Assembly: GCA_964304625.1 (NCBI GenBank) | Contig: OZ199839.1 | Location: 2,914,001 to 2,978,000 of the forward strand | From: Kudoa neothunni | Lineage: Eukaryota > Cnidaria | DNA: 64,000 nt | Direction: 5' to 3' | In this document: positions 13,101 through 24,000 of the stretch, one piece after another | How the letters are laid out: each line of letters opens with the position of its first letter | Numbering within the stretch: position 1 is the stretch's first letter | Made by a program: the position numbers and the translations under genes | Notes under the pieces: model-generated | Seen by the model: the letters and a program-made list of their open reading frames with translations, nothing else | Told to the model about the DNA's origin: nothing | The model's database searches: none

Positions 13101-13892
13101 GATTGCATGGGCTGGTAAAAATAACCACCGCCTTTAATATCATTTTAAATGATTATATCATAAACAGATTATAACTCAGCTTAAAATGTAAATACGTGAC
13201 GTCACCTTCAATTTTTGATAGTATTATCTCAGTCGGCAAAGCTACAGTATTGTGTAATCACATCTAAAACCTTACTTAAAGATTGGGCGCCGCTCTTTTG
13301 GTTGCGTAATTGTTGATCTATCCATACATGTTGAATTTTAATGTTGGTGTTAACTATAGAACAAAAGAGATGGTTTCATAAAATATTAATTATCCCATGT
13401 GGTTCTTGATTAAAATTAATATTAATTCCATTCACCTCTAAGGTAACTACGGTACATCCTTGTAGATTTCAAATTATAATCCGTTGGTACAGCTTATTTA
13501 TCCAATGTTTGAGAGTGAGAGTAACGCGTTAAAATCGCGATTAAATTATATATTTAAATGGATAGAATATTTTTCGTTATTTTTAAAATATTTTATAACC
13601 CACGCTATGATCCATGAGGTCATATCCTTTGTATTTATAAATGCTACATTTAGAGTATTAACTTTATATCGTTGTTCTCACTTTTAAAAGGGTTATTATT
13701 TTTTCGGTAGGTTCCGAAAATAAACTACATTTCATGACACGAACACACCAATACAGTATTGGAAATATCATATAAACGAATTTTAAATTTAAAAAAATTT
13801 ACTCTTAAAAATATAAAACACATCCAATACATCCTATTATACATGATTCAAATAAATGTTTCTTTATCAGTGCGTAGATAAGGTAATCGTGT
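10109..13892. other. Intergenic, pogo-like fragment inside
   Basis: No gene recognised. About 11306-11440 carries GAACCTCGTTTATC followed by CGATTAACCGAAG and AAAGGAAAATGCTA, which match, partly inverted, the first 80 bp of the pogo-like element at 55007. About 13590-13740 is weakly similar to 18880-19000, suggesting that the PLAC8 duplication took in upstream sequence. Otherwise featureless AT-rich DNA. Confidence 0.4.
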
Positions 13893-13909
13893 AGATAACG
13901 TATTATCCC
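13893..13909 (+). promoter_or_regulatory. Inverted GATA-like pair upstream of PLAC8 copy 2
   Basis: AGATAACGTATTATCCC, 62-78 bp before the ATG at 13971, is the same block seen upstream of the copies at 1650 and 19203. A shared TTAGGAA..GGGATTATA stretch follows. Regulatory role inferred from paralogue conservation. Confidence 0.45.
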
Positions 13910-13970
13910 GGTCAATTATTATTAGGAAACATTCGTTTGGGATTATAAATAAAATAGTTTATACGGTAGG

Positions 13971-14384
13971 ATGGGTGAATGGAATAGCAGCTTGTGTGAA
14001 TGTGGAAGCGATATCATAACCCAAGTGTTGGCCTGTTTTGTGCCTTGTTTTGTGTTTGGAAAAAACATGGAAAAACATGGTGACAGTTGTATTGTTTGTG
14101 GAGCTGCTTCTCTTCTATGTCCAATTATTTTTGAATGTATTGGGCGCCAAAAGACCAGGGATCTCTATGGAATTGATGTGTGTTGTAGCTTTGTGCAACT
14201 TGGAGTTATCAATCGATTTTAGGGGTCGCTTTGCAATGATTTCTGTATAAGTTGCTGCTGTTTGCCTTGCTCTCTACGTCAACAACACGTCGTAATTTTC
14301 TTCTATTTCTCTCTCTCTCTCATTTTCATTAAAACATTGTAGCAACTAAGTCAAGCACCCCAACAGTCGAATATGAGACGTTAA
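13971..14384 (+). CDS. PLAC8-like cysteine-rich protein, copy 2
   Basis: Exons 13971-14177, 14223-14291 and 14343-14384 give 105 aa; introns are 45 and 51 nt. The second intron ends in a CT-rich tract (about 14309-14324). Exon 1 encodes MGEWNSSLCECGSD, CFVPCFVFGKNMEKHG and CIGRQKTRDLYGID; exon 2 GSLCNDFCISCCCLPCSLRQ; exon 3 QLSQAPQQSNMRR. Exon lengths (207, 69, 42 nt) are identical to copy 1, which supports both models. The cysteine pattern fits PLAC8 proteins; it keeps two cysteines in the N-terminal stretch (CECGSD) that copy 1 has lost. Unspliced reading frames of 70-83 codons also exist but end before the conserved C-terminal cysteines. Confidence 0.88.
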
Positions 14385-17347
14385 TTCTGCAAACTAGTTT
14401 TGATGACTTATTGTTTTTGATTATTTTCGTTGTTGAGTTAATACTTTAACTCGCTGAATTTAAAAATGACTGTTTTTGCGTCACCGATGTTACCTATCTG
14501 CACGTTGTTTAGCTTTAGCGTTTCCCTTGCCATTGCGTCGTGTACTATGTACACTAGGTGGCAGTTGATATACCTAAAATCAGCGTGATAACTAAAAAGA
14601 GTAATAAATTATTTTATCGTTTTAAATTTTATGAATATATGAGTTACATTATGCATTCTCAATTTGGGACTATTTTCTGATGAGTTACCGGTTACCACCT
14701 GTCTACATTATTTTTTTAAACAAGTTAATTTAGGACATTAAAATAACCTAGTTAAGTTTTTTATCTGGAAGTTTGTAATTGTAGTGATTTTTAAGTATTG
14801 TTATCTTAAACAAAGCGATTAAATATATTCCTCCTTTACTATCATCGATGTCGATTGATCTACTTAGTTGTCAATCATTTTAATCCATTATTCCGTAATT
14901 AATAGCCAAAAATATCTTTTCTTTGATAAAAATATCGAAAGAATAGGAATATAAATACTTAAGATAAGTTTTATTATTCTTATTCTGAAGAGGAATTCAA
15001 TTATTTCCATGAACCATTTTCTTATGAAAAGCGAAGATTTTAACAGGTTTTTTCATGTGGGCCTAATCGCACCGCATTATTATACACGCTGGATAACATT
15101 TTTCAATGTTCTGTTTTTTGCAAAAAATCATTCCCCTTAGTCACAACAGCATAGAATACTGATTTCAGTAAATCAAATTATGTGCTTCTATAAATCATTA
15201 GAAACGAAAAAATAATTTTATAAGAAATATTTGTATGTAAAAGATTATTAAAACTAAGAATGTACATTTTTGAGATGTCACAGTTGGGTATGCAAAGAAA
15301 TATTGAAAATATTGCATTAAATGAAACTGGAGAGATGGAAGAGATAGGTTAAAACATAATCTAGGACTTTCAGATAACGAGTTCAAAAAATTCATTCTCA
15401 GTAACATAGTCAAAGAATAAACTGATAATCTTGAATAAGCAATAAATAAAGTATATTCAATGGATACTTACTGCTTGAACACTTATGGACTTCTTATATT
15501 TTGAAAGAAAATCAATTTATAGGAATATAGGAATTTATAGGAAAAACAATGCAATCGATGTTAACCATGAAACAAGTCTTTTCGTATTGAGAAATTAGTA
15601 GTACATGATTCTTCTACGAATGGCCTTAACCGACTTATTATACTTAATGCACTCCAAAATTTAATTCATCTAAATAAAGCTTTTGTTTGAATATCTGATG
15701 AAATTTTAAAGTATTCCAATACGAGTTATGACGGATATATGTAATTCTCGGAAAATTATTCAGGAAGGGTTTTCCATTAGTGTACATATTCAAGACAACA
15801 CGAACGGAGATTAAGTATAATAAAGTTTTAACTATTTTAAATATGACGTCGTAGTTTTTCCTGTATATTTAATGATACAATTCGAAATCAAATCCCTTTA
15901 CTCGTTAAAAAGGATATCTGCAAACAACTTCATAAGATTTTGTTTGTTTAAATTCGGTCGATATATTTGAAGACGAATTCAAAAGGAAGGATTTTCGATT
16001 TTTTCCAGTGATATTGACTTTGAGAGGTATACAACCTGCTTCCTCTCGTTAACATTTGTTCCCAAAGGACTTATAAAAGATGAATTTCAAAAATAAGAGA
16101 ACGAGATAAATCAATTATCTGACATTAATTTTGATTCTTTCGTTAGTTAATCCAAAAAATATTTTTTTAAATCAATAAAATTTCTATTAAAATGCTTTTT
16201 AATGCTTATTACCGCATTAAAGATTTGATTAGTTAAACCCTCGAATGTATTAAAAATCAACTGCACTCCGATGAATTTTGGGGTAAAAAGTTACCCCAGA
16301 TTTTTATTTCTCCATTCGAACCATAAAAAATATTTCACCTTAAAAAATAAAAATTTAAAAAATTCCAAGGCTAGATTCAGTTGTAAAACAACTAACATTA
16401 CGAGCAGTAATCCACAAAATCCTACGAAAACTGTATTCGTTAAAGACCGCAATGACGAATTTTTATTAACGCTTAATGTTTGAGTAAATTTCACATTTAT
16501 ATCATGTAATAAATATTTTAATTATTATTTGCGCAACAAAATATAACATTTAATGAGAATAAGATTCGCATACACTCAGAATGATTTTTGTAACAGTTTC
16601 ATACACCTGAAACAAGCTGTAGTGGGTTTCTCATCAATTCGCCGTAAAGAACATTCAAACCTTGAAAATATTGTTTATTTACTTGGTGTGCTGAGTTATA
16701 GTAGAATCGATAAGGTTTAGCTCTTGGGATTTTGGGCTTCAAGGATGTTTCTTTCCATTAATGGAAAGATATAGTAACTTTGCCACTTTTCAAAAACTTT
16801 CTCATAACCGTGTTATCTCAAAAGTTTTTTTTTGTAAATGAAACACTTATTTATAAATAATAAAAACATTAAATGGAAAAACATCACCATAGGCCGTCAT
16901 TACTGATTGTGGATTGACCCGAATTCTCAAAATTTTCATTCTCGTCAGATTCTTACGACATATCAGTCGTAAAGCATTCATAATCAATTTTTACGAATTT
17001 TATTCATAATTTTAATTATTATCGGTGAAATCCACCTCAATTATCGCAATGTAAAAAGTAAAAAAGAAAGTCACGTTACATTATATTAAGTCGCTATATC
17101 CAGGTCCGACCGTATTACGAACATGAATTTTAATATTTTTTTAGTATCGATTAAACCTATATTTACAATCATAATATTTAATCTTGAATACGATTAGCCA
17201 ATTATTTTTGCTATATTTACTAAATTAAAATGTTTTATTCAATTTAATTTTAATATAAACGGTTGCAAATTAAATTCTTTTACCAATACGAAATCTTCTG
17301 AAAATCGAAAAGAATCGGTTATCTACTATAATCAATTCAAAATTTAA
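14385..17347. other. Intergenic, no gene; isolated piggyBac-type palindrome
   Basis: No gene recognised. At about 16280-16300 TTGGGGTAAAAAGTTACCCC matches the subterminal palindrome of the piggyBac-like elements and probably marks a decayed copy. Open frames at 16271-16494 on both strands look like chance. Confidence 0.4.
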
Positions 17348-18335
17348 TCTTCTAAATAAAATGGGGTAGATTTCTACCGCATTTGAGTGAATTTTTCCAA
17401 CAATATTATAGTGTATTAACGGAACATAACTCCTCTCCAGTTTTTGTAATATTATCTTTATAAATGCTTCCAGAGAAGTGAATTGAAATTTTTTTCCCGT
17501 ATACCAAAAAATTTAATGAAAAAACATCTTACAAATAAAATTGGGGTAAAAATTTACCCCACATTTTCCTTTCATAAAACTGTTTAAAATGTTGATAAAT
17601 GTAATTTTTATTAATTAACGGAAATTCTATCGAGTAAATAATGAATAAATAAGGAAACACTATACATGATATGCCAGCCCGCATGCGCAAACATCGATAT
17701 AAGCAGGTCATCCTCTCCTGAATACAACGATAGCTCCTTATTCTCTCATTATTCTTATACTAGTTATTCAAAGTATGATGGCTTTTCCTCAGTTTTCTTG
17801 GGTCTGCGTTGAAGAGAGAATCCCAAAACATATGGGAAAACTGTTAATCAGTATTCTTAGTTTCGTATTGCAGCGAGCATTCGAAAAACATATGATATAA
17901 TTTTTCAACAGTTTGACAATTTTCGTGTTTTAGATAGAGTTTAAAAAATATATGATAACTTTTATGTCAAATAAACACTGCTTCCCATCATTTTGTGTTT
18001 TTCTGCTCAGTATTAAACTGCGTAGTTCGACATAGGATAAATTAATTGGGAACAGTTATAAAACTTGAATTAAATTCTAAAACCAAAAAACACACAAATA
18101 CACCTATAAATTCAATCTTTCTCCAAAGAAACGTGACAACATTAATGTATGAGCATGCATATAAAAATATAACTTTAATAATTGGTCATTTATTCAAAAT
18201 TGATTCAATGAATTTTCCTCTTGTTTTGTCAGTCAATGCTGACGTTTATTTGAGACAATTTTATCAAATAAAAAAAGGGGTAGATTTCTACCTTATTTTT
18301 ATTTGGAGGTGTAAATTTTTGAGCTACTTAGAAGG
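17348..18335 (+). mobile_element. piggyBac-like element, internally deleted
   Basis: 988-bp element flanked by TTAA (17344-17347) and CTAA (18336-18339). The left end TCTTCTAAATAAAATGGGGT and the right end ..CTACTTAGAAGG are inverted relatives. Palindromes GGGGTAGATTTCTACC occur near 17363 and 18276, with a third (GGGGTAAAAATTTACCCC) near 17543. About 17688-17800 keeps a coding-like stretch, IDISRSSSPEYNDSS, that is also present in the copy near 61.6 kb; such an acidic/serine-rich segment fits the N-terminus of a piggyBac transposase. The catalytic part is absent. Confidence 0.65.
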
Positions 18336-18339
18336 CTAA

Positions 18340-19124
18340 TTATATAAAGTTGAATATTCCATTTTTCGACTTTTAATATTTGTATTTTAATTAATATTTC
18401 ATATTTTGATAGAGGCTTGGGATTGCCTACGATTTGAACCCAAAATAGTAAATAAGATGAATACAAGGCGTCACGAACAATGTTTGATTGTATTAGCCTA
18501 TTCGGAAAATCCACTGTATTATATAATCACAACAAACACCTTTTTTGAGATTGAACACTATTAGTTGAGGTGTATTAATATTACTAACGGTTTAAGCTAT
18601 ACATATAGAATTTAATGGTTGATTTTATCTCCAACTAAAACAGACCCACTTGATAAAATGCCAATTTAAGAAGTATGGTTCATAATAATAAAGAATGTTA
18701 ATTATTCATATTTTCTAAGGTCATTATGGCATATTATTGTATTTTTCAGGTTTAATCTTGTTCTACAATCAATTTATCTTAATTTTAATAGTTGGGATAA
18801 AACGTCACAATTACCAAGCCATACATTTATATGTTTGTCATTTTCTGTATTTACGTTAAAAATACATTGGAAAATATTATATTCAAAGCATTAACTTTAC
18901 ACGATCCTTCCACCCTTCATGAAGTGTTTGATACGATTGTTACATACTCGGGAAATAAACTATACTTTATGATGTAGATCACTATTAGAGCAGTAAAAAT
19001 AACAACCATTTGATGTTTGACATTATGAACAAATCTATTACCAAAAATAGGAAACATTATACTTATTTATTAGCCGTAAGTCGTAAAATCATTTCTGGAT
19101 CAATATGGATGAAAGTAGTCCTGT
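18340..19124. other. Intergenic, upstream of PLAC8 pseudogene
   Basis: No gene seen. About 18880-19000 resembles the sequence upstream of PLAC8 copy 2 (about 13590-13740), including AAATAAACTA..TT.ATGA, so it likely belongs to the duplicated block. Confidence 0.35.
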
Positions 19125-19140
19125 AGATATCGTATTATCC
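19125..19140 (+). promoter_or_regulatory. GATA-like pair upstream of PLAC8 copy 3
   Basis: AGATATCGTATTATCC, 63-78 bp before the ATG at 19203, is the counterpart of the blocks before copies 1 and 2. The first half is altered (AGATAT instead of AGATAA). Confidence 0.35.
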
Positions 19141-19202
19141 TAGTCAATCTTAACCACGAAACCTTCCTTCAGGATTAAATATTTAATAATTGTTAGAGTA
19201 AG

Positions 19203-19604
19203 ATGGGTGAATGGAATAATAACTTGTTTGACTGTGGTAGCGATTGTTTAACCCAAACATTGGCTTTTTTGCGCCTTGTTATGTGTTTGGGAGAAATATG
19301 AAAAAGCGTGATGAAAATTTCTTCATTTGGTGTTGTGTTTCGTGGTGGTTCCCAGGTATATTCGAATGCTTTGGACGCCAAAAGACAAGACGCGCTTATG
19401 GAATCGATCTCAGTTATGGCTAGTTGATAATTGGATTCATTTAATGATTTTAGGGTTCGCTTTGTAATGATATATGTGTGAGTTGGTTTTGTTATTCTTG
19501 TTCTCTCCGTCAACAGCACGTCGTAACTTTTACCATTTTTATCCCATTTATAGTAAAATATGTAGCAACTGAATCTCCTATACAGTCGAATATGACACGT
19601 TAAA
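19203..19604 (+). pseudogene. PLAC8-like pseudogene, copy 3
   Basis: Collinear with copy 2 over its whole length: starts MGEWNNNLFDCGSD and later reads IFECFGRQKTRRAYGID, then matches to LRQQHV (second exon) and the last exon. Relative to copy 2 one base is missing near 19262 (TGGCTTTTTTGCGCC against TGGCCTGTTTTGTGCC), which shifts the frame. The first intron's donor GT, conserved in the other copies after GAT, reads CT here, and the last exon has a short deletion. These three defects make a functional product unlikely. The upstream GATA-like block is retained but altered. Confidence 0.8.
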
Positions 19605-19859
19605 TATGCAGCCTGGACTTCACTAAATTATTATTTTGGAGTTAATACTTTTTTTTGATAAACATAGAAATGAGTATTTTTGCGTTACCACTCTAACTCA
19701 CTCAGGGAGGTAATAAAGAGGTCGCGTTTCTCTGCCTCCATTACTCTGAAGCTTTTTTAATCTAATGTGCCTGCTGTAATAAATGATTATGGTTATCTAG
19801 AAAACGGAACATTGACGGCAATCATGTGTGACATGGATTATTTTATAAGGTTAAAAAAT

Positions 19860-20112
19860 TGTTGTGTGGAGAAAAATAATTTATCAATAAATATGATTAG
19901 AAAAATGGTAAATTATTTTTCAACCAAATAATCTTAATAATATTTTTTTGTTATTCCATTTAAATAAACAGTGTGATACCCATGCTGAAAAATAAAGAAA
20001 ACAAAATAAAAATGCCCGCACATGCATCTCGATGCGTTTTATCAGTTGCAACGTTTAATATGCAATTTTTTTGATATACCTGAGGGGATTACGTATTATC
20101 GGTTGCCTACCG
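19860..20112 (+). mobile_element. TA-flanked MITE, right-hand part
   Basis: Homologous to the right half of the element at 27355-28060: shared CTGAAAAATAAAGAAAAC and CCAAATAA.CTTAATAAT segments, and a terminal TATTATCGGTTGCCTACCG followed by TA (20113-20114), matching the family end. The left limit is not clear; the start given is approximate. Confidence 0.5.
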
Positions 20113-20129
20113 TATTAATTCATCGAAAG

Positions 20130-21058
20130 TTGTTTATAGAAGGTATCTGATAAAAATATCTATTCTATTAGTTGAGAACGATGTTGAACTTAAGCCAATT
20201 GATTTACATGATGCGTTGTTATTTGTAAAAGAAATCGTGGAAAAATCTAATACATCGAATAATATCAAATAGCTACAAGAAAACTGGATTTAATTTCGAT
20301 TGTAACAAGGACCTTTAAAAGCTATGAGTTATGATCTATTATTTTAGAACTATTTTATACAAATTTACCAGTTAGACACAGACGAAACTATAATATCATA
20401 AAGTTTTAGATGAAATCGACTATCAAAAAATAATAGAGTTTCAAGATGAAGAAGAGCTCGTTCAAGACTGTGAACTTTAGGACAACCATAGAAACAACGG
20501 CTTAACTATGGATGTAGATAGAAAAATTATCTGATTGTGAGACCCGAACGTACGAAGAAGTGTCATATACCACCAAAATTGCGCTTAAGAGCTTACTATA
20601 TATAAATTCTTCATTTCATTAAGGGTGGACATATATCTTTGATTGTCCGCAAAAATTCGTGGAGGAAATATTCCTTATTTAAAAAAAAAGGATAATATCA
20701 CATATCTTATGAAAATGATAATAATCTCGTGCACTTACGCTAAATAAAAGTGTGAATTAGCCATAGCCTACTGTAACTAACGGCTAATCTGCTTGGTAAC
20801 CCAAGTCTAATTAGACTCGGAATTTGTATAAAGGCACTTTAACAAAACGAACAAATAAACAGAATAATATATGTCTTAATTAATGAAAAAATAAAGTTTA
20901 AAGATTTCTAGCTAGAATAGAACCATTATAGAAAAATATAATGACAAGGTAGCGTGACTTTAGGAAAATATATGGCGCTCAATTCCGATTACAGCTAAAA
21001 GGTAGATTGAGTTGGTGTTGGAGGTACGTAAGATGGAGTAGCAAAGCAACGAATATGC
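20130..21058. other. Intergenic with decayed coding-like stretch
   Basis: On the plus strand about 20165-20690 reads as runs of codons (for example ELKPIDLHDALLFVKEIVEKS) interrupted by several stops. It is probably a degraded transposase, perhaps pogo/Tigger-like, but I cannot place it firmly. The rest up to the CYFIP stop codon shows nothing and should include the CYFIP 3' UTR. Confidence 0.3.
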
Positions 21059-24000
21059 TCACAATTTGAATAGTATACACTCTACAGGAGAATCAATAAA
21101 ATGTAACAACACAAGTGATACCGATCTGAAGTGGTTAAGAACTGAGTCGACAAATTTTCGCAAATGACGGATGCTTTTCATCTTTGGTAGAATTTTGGTT
21201 CTAGCACTCTCCGTGGGGTTGTTGGAACGACCTTTCAATGTTTTGGTGTTATAACCCTAAACAAACAGTAAAACATTTATTTATGCATACAACTGAATAA
21301 TTTAAACAAAATAAAAGAGAATCATATAGAAATTAATATATTTATTGTAGACCAGAGAATAAAAATTAAACACTTACGAAAGCGGCATTAAGATTTGATT
21401 CGATATCTTCGTTTTCAGCCACCCGCAGAGCATGATTGATAAAGTCCAGCGATTCAGACAAGTCACTTTCGCCCAACAACATCACAATTGTTTGTCCACA
21501 CCAAATAAGTCCATCTCCAAAAATCTGTTCAATTTTACAATCTTTTGGAGGTACGGTGTGAACCATGGCAACGCAGAGAACCCCAAACACTCTGTAGAAT
21601 TCATTACAGTTGTCCACTGCGATAGCACCATTATTGGGAATTTTTCTGTCCCAAGGTTCACCCACAAGAACCGTTTTAATATTGTAGAGAAGAAAATCGA
21701 AAAATGATAGACCATAAGTTAGATTTTCGACGGTGAGAAGTTGGGCTCTGTAGAAAAGTTCTTTGGTCTAGAAAATGTGTTCAAATAAAAATTTTGTCGA
21801 TCAGTGCTATTTCTAGACAGAAATAATTAATTACATCGGCATCGAATTTTTTCACAAAATTATCCATGTAGGATTGTTGCATTAGAGGATTCAAACCCAC
21901 ACCAAGAACTGTGGTCACTTTAGGTTTAATACCTTGATAGAAACAAGAGGAAAACTGATCAAGCACTTCAAGCTGTTTCTACATTCAATTATTTATTATC
22001 AGTCAGGTGAGAGCATGAATGCAGAATCTCACTTTAGCAGCTTCCAGTTGGTAAATGAAGATAATACAGTTTCCAATTTCTCTCATACATTGAAATATTC
22101 GGGGATATAGATCTTTATATTTGAAAATGTTTTCAAAATTCACACTGTAAAACTAAAAATAGTTTCTTTAGATTTGCGAAATAATTTTATAGATATATAA
22201 CAACCTTGACAGTTCCAGAAAATCCATATTGGAATCGAGGCAGCGATATTTTCTGGGGTAAACCTTGTCTAAGGACGCTGACGTATTTTGAAAATTTTTC
22301 AGTAATCTTAGATTTTAATTTAGACACATTCTACCGAATATTAATTTTGCTGGCTTACCAACACATTTGCGTATCGTGTGATTTGTTCAATAATTACAGC
22401 CAAACCTCCATGGTTCAGATAGCGCAACAAGAGAGTAAAATGTACCGACCCTACAAATTGTCGATACATTTCCGCGTGAGCAGAGAAGGCTTGTGTCAAG
22501 GCCTACATAAGGAAGGAAAATAAAAATTTATTTGGATAAAAATATTGCAAATAAATATGAGAATATTTGTACGGTAAATATTAATCATGTATTTGAATTA
22601 GTTAAGATTTTGATTCGAGTTAATAAATGATTGAATTAATTATGGTTTCTTGCATAAAAGTCAATATGAAAGATTTTAAAAAATATCTCTTTTTATCCGT
22701 GAATAAAAAAGTAATAAAAAATATATGTGCATATATTTTATATGAATAGGCAAAACCATGCTAGCACTACTTAAATAATAATTGATGGGTTAAATATTAC
22801 ATGGGTTTTCTATCATTAATTTTATAATTCAAAAAAGTTTGTACAGGAGGTGGCATTACTTACTGCCTATAAAAATCAGTTAAGTCTAGTTTCGACAATA
22901 TTGAATTATTTCTGGCACATCACGCTCTCTTAGGAATGAACAATAATTAATCAAGTATATCATTTATTAATAAGAATTATTATAAGTAAAAATAAATATC
23001 ATTATAAGACTATGCCAGTGCATTATTTAAAAATTAATTTTTCAGTGTTAAAAAATTGGAAACAATTGTTATGGTGAATAATTTAATTATTCTCCGAATA
23101 ACATTAAAATCTATAGCTTTTGCATTATATAAATAATTTGCTTTGATAGTTATGTGAAAACGTGCGTGTATGCTGCTGATAATAAATAAACATGCACATG
23201 AGTTAATAGATAAAATTACCGTATTAATTATTAACGCCGCCATGAAAATTAATAAACCAATAAAAAATACCCTGTAACCGAATAAATGACTGGTTGTGGT
23301 AGCTGGCGATTTTTGATGTTTGATTTCTTTCACATAACTAATGGATCCTCTAACAAAACGTTGCAGCGATGAACAATAAGCATAGTTGGGAATGAAATCG
23401 TTGACAAGATCCCACAATGTGTGAAGAGTGATACGGGTCATATTTGAACGAACCCCATTATTGGCTTCATCGAACATCAACTCAAATGGAGGAAGGGTAA
23501 TGTATTCGGAAAACAACTGATGAGTGATTCTTGAAACCTCGATTAATTGATGGAATTCCATGATATTGTAGATGCCACTATTCTCGTAGATGGAAAGAGC
23601 AACGTCGAGAGACTTTCTCATAGCTAAGATCACTCGTTGAGACAGTAGGAATGAGAGGTTGATTTCACGACCGAGCAACTAAAGCAAGATCATTCGTTAA
23701 CAGCCATGTGAGGTAAAAAAGTAAAAAACGCCTGCATTAAAATTACATCGGATGTTTTACGGTGACAAATTAAATTTGTACTTTCAGAATATATATTCAC
23801 ACTTTAACATGAGTATATTACTCTCGTGGGAATAAACTTAAGAAAAACGAAATCAAATTAAATTTCGCTACATTTTTTAAATGTACCACTTATAATAGGC
23901 TATATTTCTTCAATTTAAGTGTACAAAAAAACAATTCAGTAATGACTTTGCCGTGTAAACTATAAACATAAATAACTTGATTATGGATTTGTTTAGAATA

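Noticed and set aside
13971-14250. Single-exon PLAC8 proteins of 70-83 aa
   Set aside because: Splicing out a 45-nt intron gives the conserved C-terminal cysteines, so the unspliced frames are incomplete.
23034-23270. Transmembrane-like tail on the CYFIP frame
   Set aside because: Read-through past the donor at 23270 into an intron; the next exon at 22502 restores the conserved CYFIP sequence.
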